Of a stretch of 64,000 nt of DNA, positions 38,997-51,198 are shown piece by piece. Location: the NCBI RefSeq assembly GCF_022201045.2, contig NC_068558.1:10383501-10447500 (forward strand). The letters run 5' to 3'. Position numbers and translations under genes: made by a program. The notes beneath the pieces are model-generated. The model made no database searches and was not told the DNA's origin. It saw only the letters and a program-made list of their open reading frames with translations. The stretch is from Citrus sinensis (lineage: Eukaryota > Streptophyta > Magnoliopsida > Sapindales > Rutaceae). Position 1 is the stretch's first letter; every line of letters starts with the position of its first letter.

Positions 38997-40814
38997 AATA
39001 TCATATTTATTTAAATAATCTTATTATGTTATTTAATACTATTACATTTGTTAAAAATAATAATTTACATTGTAACTAAGTTAAAATTAGTAGAAAATAA
39101 TATTATTATATTCACATAGAATTAGTAATATTAGTATATGATATCTTTATTTGAAAATATATAATATTATCATATTTATCTAATATTAATAATAAATAAT
39201 AATAAATAGGTAATTCTAAGAAGATATTATTTTTTTACTATGTTATCAATAATAATGTTTCATTTGTGTTGGTCTTATCAATAAATTTTAATTCACATAA
39301 TTAAAATTAAAATTAACAAAAAAATTGTGATTTACATAATTAAGAACATTAATAATAATTAACTTATATGATTAAAATTAACAATAAAATAAATAGGTTA
39401 TTTTAGAAATATGTTTTTTTATCCACTTTGTAATTAAAAACTACATTTCTTTAAATAAGGGTAGAATTATAATTTTAAAACATTTCATTCCTAATTTAAG
39501 ACAAAGTTAACACATAAGTGAGATTCTGATTTCTACTCTACACTCCCATTCTAATTTAAGTAAACAACTAACTCTCACTCTCACTCCACACTCCCAATCT
39601 CAAGATTCTCATTCCTTAGAATTTCTAATCCAATCCGAAAAGTAAATGCTACTTTATTGTCAAAATTCAATACCCCTAATCCCCTATAAGCGATCTACAA
39701 TGGATCATAAACCGTTACTTCCTATTACCACTAAAAAGGATGATTGACCGAATTTTACCTATAAATTCACTTTTGTATTCTCTTATATATAGTGAGATTT
39801 TTTAGAGTAACTAAGAATCCCAACTAAAGTTTTTGAATCTTTTGAAAAATGTAAAATGGATCGGAGGGAGATTTCAACCTCCAATTGCTCAAGAGATAGT
39901 TTAAATATGAATTCAATGATATAAAATGATAATAGTCAAATATTAGAAATGAGGTATTCATTTTCTAAATTTACATGCACATAAAGGATATTAATTTTTG
40001 TCCTATATATATGTTTGCATGCGAAATTTCAAAAGGTCAAGGATCATTATTGAAATTTAGCCTATTTCTATGTAAAATTTATGTGTCAGCCCCCTCAAGT
40101 GTATAATATTTCTATCACATTATCTTAAGTCTACCATATTTTTATTTTTATCCACTTCGAAACCAAAATCTTAGTTCTCCTACATACATGTATCATATAA
40201 CGATTTTGATTCTGAATGTAGCGTATTACATAATAATGTTGATTCTCACTATTTGTGTATGTCAGAATGACATCATTATGTGATTCATCATAATGCACAA
40301 CACCAACAACACTAATGTATGTAGGTATATATATGTGTGTGTGTGTATTTGTTAAGTGTAAAAGTTAATTAGAAACTGTTTCGATATATAAAACGTTTTT
40401 TTCTTAAAATAAAAGATAGATGAAGAAGACGATCGAGGAAGAGAAAGAGAGAGAATGTGAAGAAAGAAAAAGAAAGATTAAAAAGAGAGAGTTAATGATT
40501 TGGTAATTCCCTTTTGTTGAGAATGTCGATACATTTGTTGTACTATTGGGTTATAGGTGAGTTCACTACGTTGGTCACTACGTTTCATTTGCTTGGTTGC
40601 TTCTTTTATCACTCTCAGAAACTTCATTTAATATTATTTTACTAACTATTCAATCATTATACTCTTCCTATTCTTTAAGACAAAGTTTTACCGTTGATAT
40701 CCCTAACCCTAACACCAACAAATTAAAACACCATATTTCTCTCTCATTTCTTGAGTTATAACAACTTGAATGTTTCTGCTTATTCTTATTCTTTAGCAAT
40801 ATCTCTAAAGAAAA
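38997..40814. other. Intergenic between the CBP60 copies
   Basis: Very AT-rich, with a GTGTGTGTGTGT run near 40335. No coding region is seen. The last 220 bp parallels the upstream region of the first CBP60 copy. Confidence 0.45.
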
Positions 40815-43616
40815 ATGGCAGCTAAATGGATTTTTAGCGAATCAATAAGCTCAGACTCGGACCAGTTTCTCGAGGAACAAACGAGGACTAGGCCTCGTGC
40901 TTCTCCATTAGTGATCAAATTTTATTAACTTCTTTCTCAATTTCGATCGTGTTAACTTCAATTTGAAACTTGATTATAATTTTCAATTACTTACCTTGAA
41001 CTTAATCATGCTTTACAATTATAGCAACGATCAATTTTCTTTTTCCTTTGACAGTGCAATTGGAGAAGCGGTCATGGTGAATTCCTTCAAGGACTTCTTT
41101 TCAGTGTTAGAGCCTTTGCTGAGACGAGTGGTATGCTTAGTTTTGATAATGTTCCAGTTTTGAAATAATATATTCTTAGTTTTTTGAATTCAATCACTCA
41201 TATACAAGTTTATATAAACAGTTTACAAGTATTCACGTTCAGGCATCAGCATAGATGTGATAATTTGACATTTGATGGTTATAGCAGAATTATTTGCACA
41301 AAGATTTTTTTGGGTAATTTTTAAAAACCTCCCTTGAGGTTTGAGGCTGTTGCAAGTAGATGGTGAAAATTATTTTATTTGTAAAAGACCCCCTACTGTC
41401 AGTTAAAATTTCCATTGACTAACTGTTGACTTTGAAAAGGCAATATTACCCCCAATAATAGTTTATAGACCGACATAACTAAAGTGCAAGGGCTGAAACT
41501 TATGATGCGTAAACCACTGACTTTATTTTTTTGACATTTTCGCCCTTTACAATTCCAAATATTTACAATTTCATAAGTAATTAAAACAACTATTTTCACC
41601 ATGATCAAGTTATTGATATTTCCTTAAAATCTTAAAAAAATAAAATTACAAATCTTAAAATAATTTTTTTTAAGTTTGTAATAAAATTATAAATCTTAAT
41701 TATTTGATATAAAAATGTAATTTTTTTAAGTTTCTAATAAAATTACAAATCTTAATTATTTGATATAAAAATGTAATTTTTTTTAAGTTTGTAATTTTAT
41801 TTTTTTTAAGATTTTAAGGAAATATCAATAACTTGATCATGGTGAAAATAATTGTTTTAATTACTTATGAAATTATAAATATTTGGAATTGTAAAGGATG
41901 AAAATGTCAAAAAAATAAAGTCAGTGGTTTACGCATCATAAGTTTCAGCCCTTGTACTTTAGTTGTGTCGGTCTATAAACTATTATTAGGGGTAATATTT
42001 TCTTTTCAAAGTCAACAGTTAATCAATGGAAATTTTAACTGACGGTAGGGAGTCTTTTACAAATAAAATGATTTTCACTATCTACTTGTAACAGCCTCAA
42101 ACCTCAAGGGAGGTTTTTAAAAATTACCCATATTTTTTGGTAGGCAAAAATCCATGCATAGCTACATCAGCAAATAAACCCTAAGCAACCTAAAGTAATG
42201 TATATACCTTCTTTGAGCTAGCCCGTATCTTTCCAAGGATTTGAACACTGATAGCCAGCCACAAAAAGCTGTTCGAAAGAGACGAAACATATATGCTTAA
42301 TAAAGAACAGTTTGATTATTTGTGCTGATAACTCTCATGATTTGCTTTTATGGTGTATATTATAGGTAAATGAAGAAGTGGAGCGTGGACTAAGACAATA
42401 TTACAAATTTCAATCTTTAACTAGGTCTCTTCCATTGTGTTTCCAGGCACTCGAATCATCAAGCCTCAAACTTACCTTTAGCGAGGAACTTTCCCTCCCA
42501 ATCTTTACTGGTAGAAAAATCACCGACATCGAAAACAACCCTCTTCAAATTGTTGTTGTAGAGACAAGATCAAGCGGCCGTATTACTCCTGCCAATCTTT
42601 CTCAGCCAATCAAAATACTGATGGTGGTTCTAGACTGGGACTTTCCTTCTGGGGACCACGACGATTGGAGTCAAGAAGAGTTTGAAAGCAACATTGTGAA
42701 GGAAAGAATAGGGAAGCAGCCGTTGCTCACCGGTGATGTCAATGTTACGATTAGAAACGGGGTTGCACCGGTTGAAGATATTGAGTTTACAGACAACTCA
42801 AGCTGGATTAGGAGCCGAAAATTCAAAATTAGTGCTAAGGTGGCACAGGGGAATTATCATGGTGTTAGAATTTGCGAAGCCATTACTGAAGCTTTTGTTG
42901 TCAAAGATCATCGAGGAGAATGTAAGTATAGATACTTGAATATATAATGATTAATTAATTGCTTAAGTACCCTGTAATAAAATTAATTTTTTCCATGACA
43001 AAGTGTACAAGAAGCATCATCCACAAATGCTAGAGGATGAAGTATGGCGTCTTGAGAAGATTGGGAGAAGTGGAACTTTCTACAAAAAACTGACGGCTTC
43101 AGGAATTAAAACAGTTCAAGACTTTTTGAAAATGTCTATTGTGGAACCCCAGAAGCTTAGAAGGGTAAATAAATCTTAATTTTCCCATTAAATTTCTTAT
43201 ATATCAACTTCTAAGTCTATCTTAAATTGGAATCCAATTAATTTCATTATGTAAATTTGTATCAGATTTTGGGCACTGGAATGTCCGAGAAAATGTGGGA
43301 GGCGACGATAAAGCATGCAAGAACATGTATTATGGGCAACAAGCTTTATATATTCCGTGGGCCGAATAGCATCATCTTCTTAAATCCCATTTGTCAAGTT
43401 GTTAGGGCAACGATTAATGGCCAAACATTCCTTACTCGCGATCTCCCTAACCTTAATGGGGTATGAATTCTGTTCAAACGTTGACTTTCCGAACATCAAT
43501 TAAAGCATGCTTATTCATAATAATAACCTACATCGGGAATTTGGTGAGAGAAGCATATTCAAACTGGCATTCTCTTGAGGTGGTTGAAGGAGTTTCGAAT
43601 GCCCTACTAACCCAAG
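40815..43616 (+). pseudogene. Second CBP60 copy, splice sites lost and 3' end missing
   Basis: Counterparts of six of the seven exons are present: 40815-about 40900, 41055-41130, 42366-42921, 43004-43164, 43266-43460 and about 43524-43616. Exons 2-5 have exactly the lengths of the intact copy and stay open. The breaks are at the ends. The exon 1 donor (TTC|GTATGT in the intact copy) has become TTCTCCATTAGTGATC; neither remaining GT gives a usable frame. The exon 6 acceptor GCAG is replaced by TAAC, with no AG nearby, and exon 6 has lost 6 bp. Exon 7 is not found. Reading on from exon 5 gives a stop after LPNLNGV. A shortened protein could start at the exon 2 ATG (41074), but it would lack the C-terminal region where most CBP60s bind calmodulin. 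A truncated functional gene cannot be excluded. Confidence 0.8.
41311..42130. mobile_element. Fold-back (long inverted repeat) element in a CBP60 intron
   Basis: Left arm about 41311-41650 begins TGGGTAATTTTTAAAAACCT. Right arm about 41790-42130 is its inverted copy and ends AAATTACCCA. The arms, near 340 bp, pair almost throughout, with scattered mismatches. The loop holds two direct copies of an AT-rich unit around AATTATTTGATATAAAAATG. Flanks are T-rich (GATTTTTT / TATTTTTT), so a target duplication cannot be read securely. GGGTAATTTTTA ends with long arms resemble Mutator-type MITEs. It lies in intron 2 of the broken CBP60 copy and is absent from the intact copy. Confidence 0.85.
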
Positions 43617-45451
43617 GTACATATATTTAAGGGATATTATCAATGGTTCCTCTAACTTTCAACTTAATAAGTTCGAAAATACACAGATATCAGAAGCAAC
43701 CACCTATCCACTGGGGTTTGTCTGGGGGATCACAAAACAAATTTTTTCGCATACCTCCACTAGTGTATATTGAAGTCACCGGCTAAAATGGTTATTAACC
43801 TGTTATTTTCAAAAAGTTCAAGTAGTTAAATACTAATTATTCTTTTATGTAATCGGTAAATACTTGTTTAGACCCATATTTTAGACTTAATACTTATTTA
43901 ATTCTTGTATTTTGGGAAAAATTTTGAAACACCTATACCATTTGTTATGCAACGGTTAAAAATTATTTTTTATTAACTTTTACAATAACACTTATAATGT
44001 TGACTAATGGAAGATAAGTGCCAAGTAAGTTAACTTTTTTTTCCATTTTATTGATGTTCTTAAGATTGTTGCTTAGCCCACATCTTATATCAATTAATTT
44101 CAAGGAGATTATTGTAAAAGTAAACAAATAGTAATTTTTAATTGCAAAATAACAAATAACAAGAATGTGGGTATTTTATAAATTAAATGGGCTAAATAGA
44201 TATTTAGCCCAAAATATATGAATTGAACTGAGTATTAGGTTACCAAGTCAGTTAGGAATGTTTATTGTTACATTATTACTAGTAGAAATAATAATTAAGA
44301 TTAGATCTAACTTAAGGGTCTGTTCCTTGTCATTCATAAGATGTCCACCTTAAAGCCATTAGAATTTTTGGAATCTTTGTCAATTGACTCAACTACTTTG
44401 GGGATCGTTATTTTAGTGACAACATATTCGTTCAGGGGACATGGGGGAAAAAATATGCATTAGAAATGGAAGCGTTTTACTTGGTAAAAATCCTAGGGAG
44501 GAAAGGAGCTTAAAAATTCAATTTGGAATTGTCTACATCTACTTTTTAAAAAATTAAAAATGAAAATACCGCATGATCATTTTCGTAATTTTGTTGTAGC
44601 TGCAAATTGGACCAAATTTCCCATTTGGTATTAAGGTGTCATACCGTAAAAGTTATAATTACTGTTCAAATAAAAATTTTGATAGAACTAGTAAAGATGT
44701 TACAAGTTTTTTATTATATAAAAATTGAATTAAATTATTCTAATTTTTAAATTAATATGTAAAGATGCTCCAGTTTGCAAACCATAGTACCAAACAGGGT
44801 CCAATACTTGTTGAATGGACCATGCAGATGCAATTTATTGCATCATTTTGTTGCAAATTTCGCTGGGTATGCAGCCGACCATTTATTTTATGATTACGGA
44901 TTGCCCATGCAAGACTCAAAACAGTCCAACTTCCATTTTTTGTTTCCGTGATCAACTGCCATCGTTTTTCTGTTTCCGTCGTGGAAAATTCAAATCAAAC
45001 TAAAGAAATTAAAATCTTCTTGTCAAAACAAACTGTTTCTCTATTTAGTATTCACCTGAAAAAATCACTGCGAATCGCTTTCGCAATTGCTCTTCTTACA
45101 GTCAAAAAATCCCGAATATCCTACTAGAATTATTTCCAAGATTTCCAATACAATTAACATTTTTCACTGATTTACTTAAATCTTGTTAAATAATTATTAA
45201 TAATTTAATAAATAATACATCACATATCATATCGTTTGAAAAAAAAAAGTTAAGATAAAAATTTAAAATATCATCTACCATTTCGATTTGTTAATATTCA
45301 TGTTGCCCTTTTCCGGCCATTGGTAAGGTTGCTTTGCTGGTATGTTTGTCTTCATAGTCACTTTCACCGTTTGCTTAAAATAATCTCAATCTACATTTTA
45401 CCTACCAAGTCTGCACTAATCTCTCTCCATGACCTTTTGCAAAACTTAATC
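43617..45451. other. Intergenic upstream of the LRK10-like gene
   Basis: No coding region is recognised. Two stretches recur farther right: GTAGCTGCAAATTGGACC (44598 region) resembles 55014-55034, and CGTGGAAAATTCAAAT (44980 region) resembles 49756-49773. These are probably upstream pieces of duplicated LRK10-like genes. Confidence 0.45.
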
Positions 45452-48400
45452 ATGGGCAAAAGTATCCTCCCAGCACAAATTCGACACTGCATCCCCACAA
45501 TCGTCTGCTTCTTTATTGCAGTACCGGCATCTTATAGCGACGTAGATGAACGGTATGCATTATGCAGTAGGCAGTTCTATTGTGGGACATTGTCACCTGA
45601 TATCGGGTATCCTTTCTGGGGAGACGGTTTTAGGCCACGGTACTGTGGTCGCCGAGGATTCCGTCTCCACTGTCAAGGCTATGGGAATCCGATTCCGAGT
45701 CCTAAAATATATATGGAAAATGAAAGTTTTCAAGTTTCAGGAATTGATGGCGGTCGTCAAACGATGACTATCACCCCTGCTCGACTTGATTTGCTTGGTG
45801 GTTATTGTCCTTCAGTCGAATGGCCGGAAACAATTATCAACCACACGCTCTTTAGTTACAGTGAGACCGTTCGAAACCTCAGCAAGTTCTTCAATTGCAG
45901 TGGTGGGTTCACATCGGTGGGTAAAAATAACTTCAGCTGTCCTTTAGAAGATGGAGTTATAAATGGCTTTTATACCATCGATGGTGACTTTGGCCCACTG
46001 CTTGAAAATCGTAGCAGCTCTTGTCGCAGCGTTGTCAAAGTCCCCGTTCAATTGACAGCTTCCAATTTTGATTATCTTACAGCTGGAAAGTTGAGTGAGG
46101 TTTTAATCCAAGGGTTTCAGGTGCGATATCGCGCGGACAATGAATCCTATTCGGCATGTTCGTCTTCACAAGGCATATGCGGATCTAACGAGACTTCAGA
46201 TGAATTTGCGTGTCTTTGCCGCGATAAACCCCATATGTCTACCTGTCCAACTGGTATGCTTACTTCCTTCTCATGGTCATCCTCTTAAATATTACGGTAG
46301 GAGGTATTAATATGAAATTAAGTTCTTAACAAGGCTTATATATAGAAGCCTACCATAGAAGGGTGACAAGCTTATAAGAGAGAAGTCCGTGCGCTGAGAA
46401 GGTCTTTGGTGCTTTTGGAGCATTGCTCTTCATCTATTCAGTGCTTGCCACGAAAGTATGCATATTATCATGATTGTTTGAAACATACAAGTGGCAAGGA
46501 ATGATGAGAAAAATGAGCAGTATTTTAGGAGCACCCAAGACTTTTTCCCATGTGCTTGAGACGGGGCGAATGACGAAGCCATTTATGGAAACTGATTCAG
46601 TCTCCTCCAATTGCTTCTGTGGGCAAAGTTTGAACTTTGTTTTTGCAATTACATGCTGGCTTTTCTTGTTGGTTAGAGTTAGTTTTGGTTGCTGTTTTCG
46701 TCACTAAAAATTCAGAATATTGATTATTTTTCTATTGGCCCCTATTGCTTATGGATTCTTTTACTCTGTTTTCCTCTTTTTGACTGATTGCATGTTCTGC
46801 CAGTACAAGTGTTAGAATTTTGAGCTTGTTCTATCTAGTCTGAATTTGAGGCTTGATTGAAGTGAGAATTTGTGCCTGAATTATGCACAACAAAATATCT
46901 GCAGTACATATGGGTGTCTGTACAGTCTGTTGCTGACTCTTCCTTTTTTTACCTTGAATTACAGGCAAAGTTCAGAGCGACAGACTGAAGCTTGTCATAG
47001 GTAACCGTAAAATAGCGACCTAATTCTTTTAGCTTCATCTTTTTCACTGCATTTCAAACTTTCCAACTTAGCGTGTCATATATTCTTGTGAAGTTTTGTG
47101 ACTAGCTGATGAATATTTACAGTTTAACCCAAGATTCCACAAAGATGGTAGACAACATAGTGCAAGAGCATGATAAATTTTAATATCAAACAATTAAAAG
47201 CTTGGAAAACCTTTTATGGATAAAAAAATCTAATTAATCTTGAATTAGTTCATTTCATCCTTATCAAATTATTAAAAGAAACAAAACCAATATCTGTACT
47301 ATAGTGACATTTTTCATTGAAAGCGGAGTTGTGAGTAAAAGAGTTTATTAAACAAAACAATAGTAATCTAGCTAGCTATTAACAGAACCGAAGAGATATA
47401 ACAAAGCATTTTAGGGGCTATTCCATGTTGACAATAGAGACAACTGCCGCTGCAGAGATTGTGGCAACTTTTCAGTTTTGTTTTTGTAATTAATTTAGCT
47501 ATGCAAAGGCGGAAGATGCTGGACAATTGTTCATACGTGCCAGATTATTTGTCTGCCTCTTCCTGACGGTTCGGAGTTATGGTTTCACTGTGAATATTCT
47601 GAAGGACATCAATTATTTCTACACTATCTGCTTCATGCTTGTTCGCGTTGCTTTTCCTATATAGGTTTAATCGTTGGAATAATTGGCATAACAACCGCCT
47701 GCATAACTATGCCTTCCGCTGTGGGTTATCAACCTACCCTTAGTACCGAAATGGGTTCTTTACAAGAAAGAATTACTTCTACCAAAGAGGGGTCCATAAC
47801 TTCTATTCAAGCAGTTTATGTACCCGCGGATGATTTGACTGATCCCGCTCCTGCCACGACATTTGCCCATTTAGATGCTACTACCGTACTATCAAGAGGA
47901 TTAGCTGCTAAAGGTATCTATCCAGCAGTTGATCCTTTAGACTCAACGTCAACTATGCTGCAACCTCGGATCGTTGGCGAGGAACATTATGAAACGGCGC
48001 AAAGAGTTAAGCAAACTTTACAACATCGAAGAAGTTCTCATCAACTCTGTCAGCGGCCTTTCGTAGAAAGATAACAAAGAGTGATAAAGATCTTGAGGCC
48101 TTCATTAGAAACTATGGACCTCTTCCTCTCAAAAGATACAACTTTTCGGATGTTAAGAAAACAACCAACTCATTTAAAGATAAGCTTGGCCAAGGAGGAT
48201 TTGGCAGTGTCTACAAAGGAAAGCTGTTGGATGGTCGTTCGGTAGCAGTGAAGCTCCTAAACGCTTCCAAAGGGGATGGACAAGATTTTATTAATGAAGT
48301 TGCAAGCATTAGTAGAACATCCCATGTCAATGTCGTCACACTACTAGCCTTTTGTTTGGAGGGTGACAACAGAGCTCTTATCTACGAGTTCATGTCGAAT

Positions 48401-49108
48401 GGATCGCTTGAAAAATTCGTTTACAACGGAGATACTTCAAAGCCCTGTCAGTATTTGAGATGGGAAAAGATGTACGAGATTGTTATTGGAATAGCCAAAG
48501 GCCTTGAATACTTGCATCGTGGATGCAGCACTAGGATTTTGCATTTTGACATAAAACCTCATAACATTCTTCTCGATGAAGATTTCTGTCCTAAGATCTC
48601 TGATTTTGGGCTGGCAAAACTCTGCACTACGAAAGAGGGTATAGTGTCGTCGTTACTGGGGGCTAGAGGGACAATCGGCTACATTGCTCCAGAAGTGTTC
48701 AGTAGAAACTTTGGAGAGGTGTCACACAAGTCTGATGTGTACAGCTTTGGAATGATGATAATGGAATTGGTTGGATGCAAAAATAATCTGGACTCTGGAG
48801 TTGATAATTCTAGCGAGGTATATTTTCCACATTGGATTTACAGGCATGTTGAGCAAGACAGAGAATTTAAATTGCCTGGTGTCGTAACCAGAAAGGGAAA
48901 TGAAATTGCCAAAAAGATGATTATTGTGGGTTTGTGGTGCATACAGGCCCGTCCATCTGATAGGCCGCCAATGAATGAAGTGATAGAAATGTTGCAGGGA
49001 AGCACTGAAGCCTTGCAAATCCCACCAACGCCTTTCCTGTCTTCTCCTCCAAGAGCCCCAATAGATTCTTCCACTTTTTCAACGTTAGGGCATAATGATC
49101 AGAATTGA
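45452..49108 (+). CDS. LRK10-like receptor kinase carrying an inserted chloroplast atpB fragment
   Basis: Exon 1 (45452-46253) encodes a signal peptide (about residues 1-29) and a Cys-rich GUB_WAK/WAK-associated ectodomain ([14 protein letters not shown], ending [12 protein letters not shown] and FACLCRDK). Exon 2 is 46965-47000. Exon 3 starts at 47665 with a membrane segment ([15 protein letters not shown]). At 47709 it runs in frame into atpB, and that frame stops at 48074. The kinase is in another frame, open from about 48054 to the TGA at 49108, with [33 protein letters not shown] and GYIAPE intact. If AAAG|GTATCT (47913/47914) and CTCTGTCAG|CG (48053/48054) are spliced, all parts join in one 714-codon frame including the stop. 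Otherwise the locus is a pseudogene making a kinase-less receptor. Known: LRK10-like kinases are plasma-membrane receptors, several linked to disease resistance or abscisic acid signalling. The 45452 ATG was chosen because the signal peptide follows it. Confidence 0.78.
47709..48024 (+). other. Nuclear insertion of plastid DNA: atpB fragment
   Basis: About 316 bp encode, without a stop, the part of chloroplast ATP synthase beta from [16 protein letters not shown] through [20 protein letters not shown] to [11 protein letters not shown]. It is intact and, to my knowledge of the family, unchanged in amino acids. The match starts at ATGCC, which also ends the receptor sequence (ACTATG), suggesting microhomology at the junction, and ends within ACTTTACAAC. 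Codon use is plastid-like. It sits between the receptor's membrane segment and its kinase. Such a fragment makes no working ATP synthase subunit. Confidence 0.95.
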
Positions 49109-50272
49109 AATATCGATGCAAGTTAAGACTTTTATGTTGCGTCTATTTCTGTTAGCGAAACAAATGGTGCACGAAATTTGAATTGATCATATGTTACATT
49201 CTATTCCAGCATTCCTCCCTATTTCATCCCATTCTCCGTTCCTTTCTCATCTTGATTCCTTTCCTTATGTTCTCGGATCCAAACATGACCTAAATACAGT
49301 AATGCTTATTGAAAACTGGGGTCTTCCTGTCAAAATCAGAAATTTTTTTATGATATTTCTTTTTTCTCAACCCCCCATCACCCCAAATTCATACGGAGGG
49401 AAAATGCTTGATAACCAATCCATCAATTTTTATCATAATGATTGAATTCCCAAATTCATATGGGAATTTGTTATTTATTTATTTTATTTAAGATAGAGGG
49501 GTAGACAAATTCAAATCAATTTTTATCCGCTTACTCTCTGTGGCTAATTAAATAAAACAGTTTGAACACCAATCCGGTCTTATTCCTTGTATTAATTTAA
49601 TTCTTTACATTGATTTTGAATAACTGATCCGTGTTGACTCAATTTGAGTCTGTATATTTTTGTCATTTTCACTATTTTCGAAAACAGAAAATTTCCATGC
49701 CCATTCCCTACGTCTCTTCTCCGGCCAAGAAGACTTTCCATAGCTTTTCGGTCTCACTCGTGGAAAATTCAAATGGATTCCTTTTCAATGAATTTAATAG
49801 TTTATGTTTGCTATAGTCATAGTATAACTAAGACTAAGAAATCTTTTATTTTTTCAGTCCAATTGTTGTTTTGATTTTGGAAAATAAAAAATAACTATCT
49901 TTATCAATAGACTGACTCTTCAACATATTTATCTCCAACCAACTACAGTAGAAACTCACTAATACATAGGACTCATTGCATAAATTGATAGTCTACTCAT
50001 GGGAAAACTCCTCCCAGTTTTCCTGAAGTTGTTGTTAGAGCAAATTAAAATCGCTTTTATAAAACAAAATTTCAACAAATCGCTTTCAATATTGAATTTC
50101 AAATTAAAATCAACTTCTTTTTTAAAATAGTTTTCGACCTGATCTCAAATCAAACGGTTTGGTGTGCATGGAAAATGGGGACAGAAAAGAGAGGAATGTG
50201 AGAAACAAAAATTAGAATAAAATGGTTTGGGTGCATGAATTTGTAAGGAGATATCTAACTCTTTGTTAATTT
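49109..50272. other. Intergenic 3' of the LRK10-like gene
   Basis: No gene recognised. About 49700-49790 resembles sequence upstream of the LRK10-like gene (about 44920-45000), sharing TCGTGGAAAATTCAAAT. This hints at a decayed second gene. Confidence 0.4.
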
Positions 50273-50931
50273 TGTTTGAGATAATACTCCGACGAGACCA
50301 GACGTGATGAGCAGATGTTTGGTGGCAGAAGTCTGCGAGCAGGTGTGTCCTGTAAGAGCCAGGTAGCAGGGAAACAAGGGTAGGAATATCCTGCTCATCC
50401 ACGAGCACGTCATCCGCGAGGCCAATTTCCTGTAAGAAGCATAAAGCCATTCCTGCTGTATTCTTGCTAAGGGTTGATTCGAGGAGACCCGGTCAACGAC
50501 AGTTGGCGAGGCATGCTCTCCAGCCCGAGAATCTAGGCACGAAGGCCACGCAACCACCCACGACTACGGAAATGGGGAATCCACGTTCGAGAGGTGGGAG
50601 GATAACGGACGTAGACTGCGGAAAACTGGGATTCAGAGGAAGCATATAAAAAGGTAGCCAACGAAAGTAAGAGGGTTAGCAATTTTGATTCTAAAAGAGA
50701 GAAAACAACCTAACAGCCATAAGATTTGTGGCAAGCGTTCCCCGAACCTTCATATCTGACTTGAGCGTCGGAGGGTTTGTGCCGAGAAAACAACCGGCGT
50801 ACTCTGACCTGTCTGTGTGCGCAGGAACCTCTGGAGAAGAAGCTTTACGATGAGAGATCCTGGTCGTGGTGAAGTTGATCGAGCAGAGACCCTGGTCGTA
50901 GAACGAGGAGAACCAGAATCTCGCATCAACA
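50273..50931. mobile_element. Probable solo LTR, GC-rich island
   Basis: A 659-bp block, clearly richer in GC than both flanks, starts TGTTTGAGATAATACTCCGA and ends CTCGCATCAACA. ATTT occurs on both sides (50269-50272 and 50932-50935), though in AT-rich DNA this is weak support. GCATATAAAAAGG at about 50642 could be its TATA box. No coding sequence belongs to it. An unrelated GC-rich fragment is possible. Confidence 0.45.
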
Positions 50932-51177
50932 ATTTTTTTTTTGTATATTAAACCATTTGTTAAATTATTTTTAAGTGCAAGTAAATTCATGCACCTATAC
51001 CTGTGATAATTCTCAATTAGGAATCTCTTCTTATTTTCCTTTTACAGTTCTTGAATCTTTTTTTTTTCATAAGTTATTGAAAAAAATAATTTAATTATAA
51101 ATAAAATAAAAAAATAACTTGATTGTCAATATTAAATTGATAAGTTAATTTTAAAAATAAGAAGCAAGGAGAGAGGT

Positions 51178-51198
51178 GGGGGGGGGGGGGGGGGGGGG
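51178..51198. repeat. Uninterrupted run of 21 G
   Basis: G21 is followed by AGAGAGAT. Poly(G) of this length is rare in AT-rich plant DNA. It can form quadruplexes and is error-prone in sequencing, so the exact count is uncertain. Confidence 0.9.

Noticed and set aside
38206..39660. Complete MITE with GGGTGCGTTTATTTAC end
   Set aside because: The proposed opposite end near 39600-39660 pairs poorly and no target duplication was found.
45320..45451. Upstream extension of the receptor kinase frame
   Set aside because: It begins at a TTG, not an ATG, and would bury the signal peptide. The ATG at 45452 is the better start.
47709..48074. Frame that looks like a nuclear ATP synthase beta gene
   Set aside because: It is only an internal plastid atpB fragment with no start context, transit peptide or ends. 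The receptor frame runs into it.
48722..49121. Minus-strand frames opposite the kinase
   Set aside because: Shadows of the conserved kinase coding sequence.
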